DNA of 48,242 bases from assembly GCA_031261785.1 (NCBI GenBank), contig JAISIZ010000124.1, positions 1 to 48,242 on the forward strand. Direction: 5' to 3'. The notes under the pieces were generated by a model. The model was not told where the DNA came from. It saw only the letters and a list, made by a program, of their open reading frames with translations, and searched no databases. Shown piece after piece: positions 41,885 through 48,242 of the stretch. The translations under genes were made by a program, and so were the position numbers. The stretch comes from Mediterranea sp. (in: CFB group bacteria) (lineage in GTDB: Bacteria > Bacteroidota > Bacteroidia > Bacteroidales > Bacteroidaceae). How positions within the stretch are numbered: position 1 is the stretch's first letter; every line of letters begins with the position of its first letter.

Positions 41885-44842
41885 TTACTCATAAGTAAGC
41901 ACCAAATTCGTAAATTGAGCATTGTGAGCGCTGTTTACTTTAATCCGATATTTGGCATCAACGGACGTACCTGATAGATTATAAGTATATTCATATCCGG
42001 CGGTATTGTCCCATTTGATAGGAGTACCACCAGATACTTCAGCGTCACTTGTATCTACAACCCCTATCATGACACTTGTGGATGCTCCGTTACGCCCTGT
42101 TGCTACTATTTTGGTTAGCTTTTTGCCCGAAACGGCAGGAAGTTCTATATACGCACCCGCTTTCCCAATTAGGAGATAGGCAGTACCGCTACTTGTTGCT
42201 TGATAAAAGCCATTTCCTGTCGATCCTGCAATAACAAATTCGTATCCACCAATTGTATATGCGGTAGGCTCTACCAATTTAGCACTTGAGCTTGCGGGGA
42301 ATCCTTCAGGATAATTGCTTGCGTTAGTTAGATCCACCGAAACGGTAGTTCCATTTCCTGCACTTGCTCCATCTACATTCACCGTCGCCGTCTTGCTCGT
42401 GCTGCCCAGCGTCACGACCATCTCCTGCGAGATGGCTTCCCCCGTATTGGCGACAGCCGTTACAATGATGGTCGTTCCGTCTACTTCAGCCGAGAGGGGA
42501 GCGCTCAATCCGCTTACGGTAATAGGAGTAGCGCCTTGATTGACTACAGTTGCGGTAAAGTTGTGCGTACCGCCTTCAGCACTGAAAGTATAAGTGGCAG
42601 GCGTGAGACCCGTAATCATCGGTTCCGTGAAAGCGAATGCGGCCACGTCGCTCAAGTTGCGCGGCATCAGCTGCCCAGCGCTTTGATAGATGGAAGCGAT
42701 ACCTGTTATCGAAGCGGTTGTGGCCGCATAGGGCTGTCCCTCGAACGGAGTGGCGCGAGCGTTGATATTGATGGTGAAGTCGGTCCCACTTACGTTGAAC
42801 GTATGGTTCTTCATTGCGGCACCGTCTTTCCAAGTGTCAGCTGCGGGAGCGGTTACGTTCTCGATGGTCACGGGCATGGAGACGAACGAAGCCAAGTCGG
42901 ATAGTTGTATCGTCACAGGCGTAACGGCGTTGCCAGTTGACAGCTTCTCGATGTCCGCCGCGGCGAAGCCAGTCGCTTGAGGCACGCCATTGCGAATCTG
43001 CAACGCGGCCACTTCCTTGGTCAGTGTTACCTTAACCTCGTCACCCAGTGCATAGCCTGCGGCCATATCAATCTGGCTGTTGTACAACACCAAGCCGTTG
43101 CCTGCCGTCGTGGCACCCTTGGTCATGATGTAGAGCGTGCCGTTGGAGTAGTTCAATCCAGCGGGATCACCGCAGACGATACCCGTCACGGTATAACTGG
43201 CATCCACCGGAACGGAGCTTGTCGTCATCTTCGCGATAAGCTCGGGGATGGTGATGGCCGTCGTTTCGCCAGTCGGAGGCGTAACGTTACCGCTCAAGTC
43301 CACTTCCTGTCCACCTTCGCCGACGGTCAGCTTGATGTCGTCGATGCGGGTGTTGTGGGTATCCAGCAAGTTGAACTTGATGTAGAGGCTGGATGCGGCT
43401 TCTTTCAGCGTGAAGTCGGCCGTGGCGAGAATCCAATTCGGTTTGGTGGCTACGTCTCCCGCCGTGTTGTAAGTGATGGGAGCCGACCAATTCGTTCCGT
43501 CGGCGCTAAGCGCTACGGTGAACTGATCGGATTCAAACGTGTAGTCGGTTTGATAAGTAACCTGGTGCTGTCCACCGAACGTCAGGCGCAACTTCGTTTG
43601 TTCCGCGGTAAGCGCGATATTGCTGATGATGAATTCAGAGGGAGCCGTACCGAAGAAGATAATGGGCGCACCCGACGCGCCGTCGTAAGACGAGCTGGTG
43701 TTCGGACTACTGTTCCTGACGGTAGGACCTGTTCCGCTGTACGTCACATTGGCGGCGCCGCTTCCGCTCTTCGCCCATCCCGTATAGTCATTGATGGCGG
43801 TATTACCTGATACCTCGGCAGTTCCTACGGGTTCGTAGTAGATCGCGTCCGTCGTCGGCGGTTCGGGAGGCGTTACGCCACCTTCGAGATTCACTTCTTG
43901 TCCGCCATTTCCGGTAGCCAGCGTGATATCGTCCAGACGGGTGTTCGAAGCGTCCAATGCCCTAAACTTGACGTATAGATAGGCGGAGGCTTGCTTCAGC
44001 GTGAAGTCTGCCGTGCCGAGAATCCAGTTGGGATTGACGGTATAATCGCCGCTGATGTCATAAGTCACGGGCGTCCATGCCGTTCCGTCTCCGCTCAAGT
44101 ACACTTCGAACTTCGCGGGGTCGAACGTGTAATCCTTGGTGTCGTAATTCACCTGATGCTGTCCGCCAAACGTGAGTCGTAGATTGGTTTGCGCGGCGGT
44201 AAGCGCGATCTTGTTCACGACGAACTCTCCCGGAGCCGCTCCGAAGAAGATGAGATTAGGACCGGACGCACCGCTGTACGAAGTGTTATTATTGGGTAGG
44301 CTGGCCCTGACGCTCGTGTTGGTTCCCGAATAGGTCACTTCGCTCGCGCCGGTTCCCGTGGTCACCCAGTCGGCATAGTCAGCTACTAAGGGATAGGGGC
44401 TGGTTAAGGCCGTCGTACCGAACGTCTCATTATAAATCACTTCACTGGGCACGATCTCTCCGCAGTTGATCGTGATCACTTGCGAGCGCAGCACGCCCAC
44501 TTTATTGGAGAATTGTACGGTGATGTTTGTCGTAAGTGGGGTCGCGCTCTCGGGAACGGTAATGGTGACCTTGGCGGGACCATTGCCCGATTCTTGTGAG
44601 AGAACGAGCCAGTTTTCTAATTCTTTGGGCATGGTAATGCTCCATGCTCGATTCGTGTTGATTGTGAATGAGGCGTCGCTTCCAACGGGCTGACCTGTGA
44701 GATCGAAGTTCAAGGTAGTGGGCGCGACTTCAAAAAATGGAGCCTCGGTGTCGTCGTTGTCATCGACACAGTTCACTAAAAGAGAGCTTGTTACCACGAG
44801 CAAAAGCGCGTAAAGTAACTTAGAGATTTTTAGTTCCTTCAT
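41885..44842 (-). CDS. Large multidomain surface lipoprotein (BACON, duplicated module, DUF5689-like)
   Basis: The 985-residue protein has a lipoprotein signal ending SLLVNC (C25) followed by VDDNDD, a surface-export type of signal. Domains in order: BACON (about 40-128); module A (about 136-318) and module B (about 334-518), which are clear duplicates sharing LRLTFGGQHQV, FTVALS/FEVYLS and NWIL-TADFTLK; a DUF5689/OB-like domain (about 527-735, YTVTGIVCGDPAGLNYSNG); a second BACON-like domain (about 740-825); and a C-terminal beta domain (830-985). The frame stays open upstream through the GH25 gene, but the ATG at 44842 gives the signal. An adhesion or binding role is likely. It stands before the nuclease operon and has its own exact promoter. 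Confidence 0.86.
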   Translation of the reverse strand: MKELKISKLLYALLLVVTSSLLVNCVDDNDDTEAPFFEVAPTTLNFDLTGQPVGSDASFTINTNRAWSITMPKELENWLVLSQESGNGPAKVTITVPESATPLTTNITVQFSNKVGVLRSQVITINCGEIVPSEVIYNETFGTTALTSPYPLVADYADWVTTGTGASEVTYSGTNTSVRASLPNNNTSYSGASGPNLIFFGAAPGEFVVNKIALTAAQTNLRLTFGGQHQVNYDTKDYTFDPAKFEVYLSGDGTAWTPVTYDISGDYTVNPNWILGTADFTLKQASAYLYVKFRALDASNTRLDDITLATGNGGQEVNLEGGVTPPEPPTTDAIYYEPVGTAEVSGNTAINDYTGWAKSGSGAANVTYSGTGPTVRNSSPNTSSSYDGASGAPIIFFGTAPSEFIISNIALTAEQTKLRLTFGGQHQVTYQTDYTFESDQFTVALSADGTNWSAPITYNTAGDVATKPNWILATADFTLKEAASSLYIKFNLLDTHNTRIDDIKLTVGEGGQEVDLSGNVTPPTGETTAITIPELIAKMTTSSVPVDASYTVTGIVCGDPAGLNYSNGTLYIMTKGATTAGNGLVLYNSQIDMAAGYALGDEVKVTLTKEVAALQIRNGVPQATGFAAADIEKLSTGNAVTPVTIQLSDLASFVSMPVTIENVTAPAADTWKDGAAMKNHTFNVSGTDFTININARATPFEGQPYAATTASITGIASIYQSAGQLMPRNLSDVAAFAFTEPMITGLTPATYTFSAEGGTHNFTATVVNQGATPITVSGLSAPLSAEVDGTTIIVTAVANTGEAISQEMVVTLGSTSKTATVNVDGASAGNGTTVSVDLTNASNYPEGFPASSSAKLVEPTAYTIGGYEFVIAGSTGNGFYQATSSGTAYLLIGKAGAYIELPAVSGKKLTKIVATGRNGASTSVMIGVVDTSDAEVSGGTPIKWDNTAGYEYTYNLSGTSVDAKYRIKVNSAHNAQFTNLVLTYE

Positions 44843-44917
44843 CTGATTTCTAATTAATAATGAGTATTTAAGTTTATTCTTTTCCAGGGTTTCAACCGAT
44901 TCTCTAAATGTTCGGGC

Positions 44918-44948
44918 AAAGTTATATTTACTTAATATATATCCAAAG
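44918..44948 (-). promoter_or_regulatory. Predicted promoter of the large lipoprotein gene
   Basis: Read leftward, TTTG (44945-44948), 19 bp, then TAACTTTG (44918-44925) match the Bacteroidota promoter exactly, leaving a 5' untranslated region of about 65-70 bases. It may also feed the nuclease operon downstream, if the hairpin at 41828-41873 is read through. Confidence 0.8.
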
Positions 44949-45021
44949 TGTTTTCCCGCTTTTTTGTGTTTCAATAGTGTTAAATCTGTGGGGGTAGATG
45001 AATTGGGAAATGAAGGATGAA

Positions 45022-45855
45022 TCATAGTTTTCTTTGGATTCTCAACGCGTCCATCTCTTCGGCCGTGCCGTTGAAGATGTTGAGGTCCACGTCCTCGTCG
45101 ATGCCGGGTACGCGGCCTCGGTCGGTGTGTTGCCAGAAGTGCCACCGGCCTCGGTATTGCACGGAATCCACGTAGTAGTGGGCTATCCAGTAGGGATAGG
45201 CGTCGAAAATGGTATCGTTGAGGTAGCGGGTCTTGAACTTGTAAGAAGTGTAAAGGATGGGTTTCACGCCGTAGTGCGCCTCGACGCGGTCGAGCCATTG
45301 TTTCACGCCTCTCGCCAATTCCTCTTTCCTGCCTTTTCCGCTCTTTCCGGGCAGCTCGACGTCGAGCACGGGGGCGAGGTCGCCCGAATCGAGACGCACG
45401 GTATTGATGAAGAAGTCGGCTTGTTTCAGCGCGTCGGTCGAGGGGATGTAGAAGTGGTAGGCGCCCCGGACGAATCCCGCCTGCTTGGCGCTGTCGAAGT
45501 TGGCCGCGAAGGCGGTGTCGGCATGGTCGCCCCCCTCGGTGGCTTTCAGGAAGACGAAGCTCAGTGGGGTGACGCTTTGTCGGGCGGTGGCGAGCCGTCG
45601 CCAGTCTATGTCTCCCTGGTGGTGGGAGATGTCGATGCCGTGCATGGCGTAGTTGGAGGGGATGCAGACGCCGTAGTCGCGATAGCCGTTGCAGGCTCGC
45701 CAACGATAGGCATACGGACGGACGGAGAAATAGTAAAAGCCGACGGAGAAGCAGCAGACAATAAGCGCCGCCCACATCACGCCCACCCACTTGGGCATGG
45801 AGCGTTGACGCTTAGGCGGCGTTCGCCTTCTCTTCTTCGTCGGCTTCCCTTTCAT
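45022..45855 (-). CDS. Membrane-anchored GH25 lysozyme
   Basis: GH25 enzymes cut the N-acetylmuramic acid to N-acetylglucosamine bond in peptidoglycan. The 277-residue protein has a very basic N-terminus (1-22, KKRRRTPPKRQR), one transmembrane helix (about 23-43) and a GH25 domain (about 70-265). The catalytic residues are placed: D75 in GIDISHHQGDIDW, D165 and E167 in PVLDVELPG, with W223 in YWIAHY. The missing signal-peptidase site after the helix suggests an inner-membrane anchored enzyme facing the periplasm. A long AT-rich inverted repeat separates it from pfp upstream. Confidence 0.93.
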   Translation of the reverse strand: MKGKPTKKRRRTPPKRQRSMPKWVGVMWAALIVCCFSVGFYYFSVRPYAYRWRACNGYRDYGVCIPSNYAMHGIDISHHQGDIDWRRLATARQSVTPLSFVFLKATEGGDHADTAFAANFDSAKQAGFVRGAYHFYIPSTDALKQADFFINTVRLDSGDLAPVLDVELPGKSGKGRKEELARGVKQWLDRVEAHYGVKPILYTSYKFKTRYLNDTIFDAYPYWIAHYYVDSVQYRGRWHFWQHTDRGRVPGIDEDVDLNIFNGTAEEMDALRIQRKL

Positions 45856-45866
45856 TGAATTGAGAA

Positions 45867-45961
45867 TTGAGAATTAAAAATTAAAAAATAAATGCCCCAG
45901 ACATATGTCGACATCACCACGCAAGAGGAGGATTACCAGGCATTTATTTTTTAATTCTCAA
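45867..45961. terminator. AT-rich inverted repeat between pfp and the GH25 gene
   Basis: TTGAGAATTAAAAATTAAAA (start of 45867-45896, ending AAATGCC) pairs with GGCATTTATTTTTTAATTCT (start of 45939-45961), the left arm being seven bases longer. The GC foot GGCATT/AATGCC closes a 42-base loop. It follows the pfp stop in the leftward direction and is the probable terminator of pfp. Confidence 0.7.
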
Positions 45962-45983
45962 TTTTTAATTTTTAATTTCCCAC

Positions 45984-47630
45984 TTACTTCTCTTGCTCCA
46001 GTTGCAGCGTCTTGGTGGGCTGGTCGCACACCTCGGTGGGGCCGAAGTATTGGATGGGACCCGGGTAGACGTAGTCGGTCTGGATGGCCCATTCGTCGCG
46101 TTGGGCGGTGAAGGTCTTGAATGGCGCGCCATCGAGCTTCACGAGCGCTTTCTGGATAACGGGCTTCATCTCGCCTTGCCGGCGTTCCATGTTCATCATC
46201 ATGGTGATGGGCACTCCACCGGAGATCCACTCGGCGGCGGGAGCGGTGGTGTTGCGTACGGACGACATGTATCCCGTCTTTCCGGCGGCTATGAGCATGG
46301 CGGCCGTGAATCCGAGCGAGTAGCAATAGTCGGCGTCGAAGTTGGACGGGGCGGCGCAGCGTCCCTCGTAGCCGAAGAAGTGGTGCTGCGAGGCAAACTT
46401 GCCCTTGTACTTGCCCTCCTTCTTCCACTCGGCGAGCTTGCGTCCCACCATCTCGGAGAGGAGTTTCTCGGTCTCGATGAGCGACACCTGTACGTTGCCG
46501 TGGGGGTCGCGGTCGAGGGTGAGCTGGCGTGCCACGCCTTCGGGCAGGCTGGAGTAGATGGCGGCGTTCTCGGGCGATAGCTTGCTGATGATGTAGTCGC
46601 GTTGCTGCGACTTCTTGATGCGCGCGAAGTCGTCGGCGTTGGCGGCGAGGAAGTCGTTCAGCTCGGCGATGAGGCGCTTCACGGCGGGGATGAACTCGAT
46701 GAGTCCCTCGGGGATGAGCACGGTCCCGAAGTCGTTGCCTTGCTCGGCGCGTGCGGCTACCACCTTGGCGATGGAAGTCACCACGTCGTCGAGCGACATC
46801 TCCTTGGCCTCTACCTCTTCGGATACGACGCATACGTTGGGTTGGGTCTGTAGGGCGCATTCCAGGGCGATATGCGACGCCGAGCGTCCCATGAGTTTGA
46901 TGAAGTGCCAGTATTTGCGTGCCGAGTTGCAGTCGCGCTCGATGTTGCCTATCATCTCGGAGTAAGTCTTGCATGCGGTGTCGAATCCGAAAGAGGTCTC
47001 TATCATCTCATTCTTCAGGTCGCCGTCGATAGTCTTGGGGCAGCCGATGACCTGCACGCCGTACTTCTTGGCGGCGTAGTACTCGGCCAACACGCAGGCG
47101 TTGGTGTTGGAATCGTCGCCACCGATGATGACGAGCGCCTTGATGTCGAGCTGCTTGAGGATTTGGTATCCCTTCTCGAACTGCTCCACCGTCTCGAGCT
47201 TGGTGCGCCCGGAGCCGATGATGTCGAATCCGCCCGTGTTGCGGTACTCGTCGATGATGTCGGCCGTAAGCTCCATATACTTATGGTCCACCAGGCCGCC
47301 GGGGCCGAGGATAAAGCCGTAGAGCTTGCTTTGGGGATGCAACTTCTTGATGCCGTCGAAAAGGCCGGATATGACATTGTGTCCGCCTGGTGCCTGTCCG
47401 CCCGACAGAATCACGCCGACGTTGGCGGCGAGCTGCTCCGTCTGGGGCGCCGTCTCGAAAGTGATGAGTGGCATGCCGTAGGTGTTGGGGAATAGCCCTT
47501 TGATGGCTTCTTGGTCGGCTACCGATTGTGTGGCTTCGCCCGCCACGGCTTTTACGGTTCCCGAAGCCAGTGCCTTGGGAAGCTTGGGCTGATAGGCAGC
47601 CCGTGCGATTTGCAATGCGCTTTTTGTCAT
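45984..47630 (-). CDS. pfp: Diphosphate--fructose-6-phosphate 1-phosphotransferase
   Basis: The enzyme phosphorylates fructose 6-phosphate with pyrophosphate in a reversible glycolytic step, widely used by anaerobic Bacteroidota. The 548-residue protein is the long form. Motifs present: nucleotide/PPi loop [12 protein letters not shown] (74-85), the GGDDS motif that marks PPi use (170-174), PKTIDGDL (198-205) with catalytic D202 and D204 region, and [14 protein letters not shown] (247-260). The start [20 protein letters not shown] is typical. The gene is monocistronic, flanked by an AT-rich hairpin downstream. Confidence 0.97.
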   Translation of the reverse strand: MTKSALQIARAAYQPKLPKALASGTVKAVAGEATQSVADQEAIKGLFPNTYGMPLITFETAPQTEQLAANVGVILSGGQAPGGHNVISGLFDGIKKLHPQSKLYGFILGPGGLVDHKYMELTADIIDEYRNTGGFDIIGSGRTKLETVEQFEKGYQILKQLDIKALVIIGGDDSNTNACVLAEYYAAKKYGVQVIGCPKTIDGDLKNEMIETSFGFDTACKTYSEMIGNIERDCNSARKYWHFIKLMGRSASHIALECALQTQPNVCVVSEEVEAKEMSLDDVVTSIAKVVAARAEQGNDFGTVLIPEGLIEFIPAVKRLIAELNDFLAANADDFARIKKSQQRDYIISKLSPENAAIYSSLPEGVARQLTLDRDPHGNVQVSLIETEKLLSEMVGRKLAEWKKEGKYKGKFASQHHFFGYEGRCAAPSNFDADYCYSLGFTAAMLIAAGKTGYMSSVRNTTAPAAEWISGGVPITMMMNMERRQGEMKPVIQKALVKLDGAPFKTFTAQRDEWAIQTDYVYPGPIQYFGPTEVCDQPTKTLQLEQEK

Positions 47631-47689
47631 TTCTCTATCGTTATTTTTAAAAATGTTATTCAGTTATTATCCTGTGCGGAAAAGCGTCG

Positions 47690-47697
47690 CAAAGTTC
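47690..47697 (-). promoter_or_regulatory. Possible -7 box of pfp
   Basis: Leftward GAACTTTG matches seven of eight bases of TAnnTTTG, 60 bp upstream of the pfp ATG. The -33 region has TTTC at a 19-bp spacing, one base off. The support is modest. Confidence 0.4.
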
Positions 47698-47730
47698 GCG
47701 CTTTTTTCCGAAAGATGAAAGCGAAAGGGA

Positions 47731-47766
47731 GGGAATTAGTGATTAATGGTTAGTGATTAGTGACTA
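47731..47766. repeat. ATTAGTG heptamer repeat, second locus
   Basis: GAATTAGTGATTAATGGTTAG then TGATTAGTGACTAA contains four imperfect ATTAGTG units, the same motif as at 18174-18206. It lies upstream of pfp in otherwise gene-free DNA. Confidence 0.65.
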
Positions 47767-47791
47767 AAGTTTCCCGCCCTTCGCTCACAGG

Positions 47792-47812
47792 CATGGCCAC
47801 AGATCCGCGAGG
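47792..47812 (+). repeat. Dispersed repeat copy (GCAGATCCGCGAGG family)
   Basis: CATGGCCACAGATCCGCGAG matches 10206-10225 (CATGGTCGCAGACCCGCGAG) with three differences, and its core matches the minus strand at 30917-30940. The sequence after it, 47813-47990, has a small inverted element (CCTCCCTGGAGGG) and no credible gene; a short open frame across it just translates the repeat. Confidence 0.65.
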
Positions 47813-47995
47813 GGGGCAACTCTGAGTTCCTTCCTCCCTGGAGGGACAGGTTCCCAAACGCGCAGAATGTTGCGCCCTGACAAGGCATCCTGTCCAGCGA
47901 TTGGTCAGTCTTGCTAGATCTAACTATAGTACTTACGAAGTTCAAGCACCTATCACAGAGACGCGAAAGCTTCATGTAAATCCGCGTGAGACGAG

Positions 47996-48212
47996 AAGCC
48001 CGGGCTTTTTTCTCCGTTCCCGAAGATTGATTACAAAAGCTCGGGCTTTTTTCTCCATTCCCGAAGATTGATTACAAAAGCTCGGGCTTTTTTCTCCATT
48101 CCCGAAGATTGATTACAAAAGCTCGGGCTTTTTTTCCCATTCCCGAAATCTGATTACAAAAGCCCGGGCTTTTTTCTCCATTCCCGAAATCTGATTACAA
48201 AAGCTCGGGCTT
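47996..48212 (+). repeat. 41-bp tandem repeat with terminator-like hairpins
   Basis: The core GCTCGGGCTTTTTTCTCCAT, followed by TCCCGAAGATTGATTACAAAA, repeats with a strict 41-bp period; CGGGC begins at 48001, 48042, 48083, 48124, 48165 and 48206. Each unit has AAAAGC-TCGG-GCTTTTTT, a six-base stem with a four-base loop and T-run, like a small intrinsic terminator. One copy is the perfect palindrome AAAAGCCCGGGCTTTT (48158-48173). Single-base variants distinguish units (CCGTT/CCATT, AGAT/AATC). Confidence 0.92.
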
Positions 48213-48242
48213 CTCGTTCCTTGCGAATCCGCGATTGGAATT

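Noticed and set aside
44843..45790. Upstream extension of the large lipoprotein frame by 316 codons
   Set aside because: It runs antisense-like through the GH25 gene in another frame; the lipoprotein signal starts at 44842 and has its promoter just upstream.
47757..47975. A 72-codon frame on the minus strand near the right end
   Set aside because: It translates the dispersed GCAGATCCGCGAGG element and has no start signal or family features.

Overview
The window is a stretch of chromosome from a member of the Bacteroidota, most likely order Bacteroidales. The support is of three kinds. Several gene starts are preceded by the Bacteroidota promoter TTTG-N19/20-TAnnTTTG. The families present are typical of the phylum: FecR anti-sigma with ECF sigma, TonB-dependent receptor with carboxypeptidase-like N-terminus, BACON lipoproteins, DUF4924, DUF4494, DUF5689 and long PPi-dependent phosphofructokinase. 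Lipoprotein signals are followed by acidic residues. The DNA is GC-rich for the group, which would fit Alistipes-like or high-GC Tannerella-like genomes; genus is a guess. No rRNA or tRNA gene was seen.

Layout. 1-8042: a complete type I-C CRISPR-Cas locus read leftward (cas3-cas5c-cas8c-cas7c-cas4-cas1-cas2, leader, then a short array of 5 repeats and 4 spacers ending in a degenerate repeat). 8043-8606: a gene-free, repeat-rich spacer. 8607-12879: a rightward cluster of four secreted proteins: a small beta-rich one, two tandem coiled-coil paralogs, and an OmpA-domain protein. It ends in a strong hairpin shared with a convergent ECF sigma/FecR pair (12970-14424). 14488-18133: a leftward operon lysE-like, DUF4924, rfbD, prfC. 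18174-18358: a nested inverted-repeat element. 18356-25664: leftward housekeeping genes gcvP, a glyoxalase-II-like hydrolase, rsmG, a DUF3298 lipoprotein, a dihydroorotate-dehydrogenase-like protein, yggS and DUF4494. 25795-27235: an ATPase remnant and an intact AAA ATPase. 27272-35538: rightward nifJ followed by aldA-lutABC. 35692-44842: a leftward cluster of a DUF5689 lipoprotein, a TonB-dependent receptor, an EEP nuclease/phosphatase, a NUC1 endonuclease lipoprotein and a 985-residue BACON lipoprotein. 45022-47630: a membrane-anchored GH25 lysozyme and PPi-phosphofructokinase. 47996-48212: a 41-bp tandem repeat.

How the genes fit together. aldA-lutABC plus nifJ can carry lactaldehyde, as produced from fucose or rhamnose, through lactate and pyruvate to acetyl-CoA. 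The 35692-44842 cluster looks like a surface system that degrades a phosphodiester polymer, most simply extracellular DNA or RNA, and imports the products through a dedicated TonB-dependent receptor; no SusD is present, and the DUF5689 lipoproteins may take that place. This is the best candidate here for a little-described system. The second candidate is the secreted paralog/OmpA cluster beside the CRISPR locus, for which I recognise no characterised counterpart.
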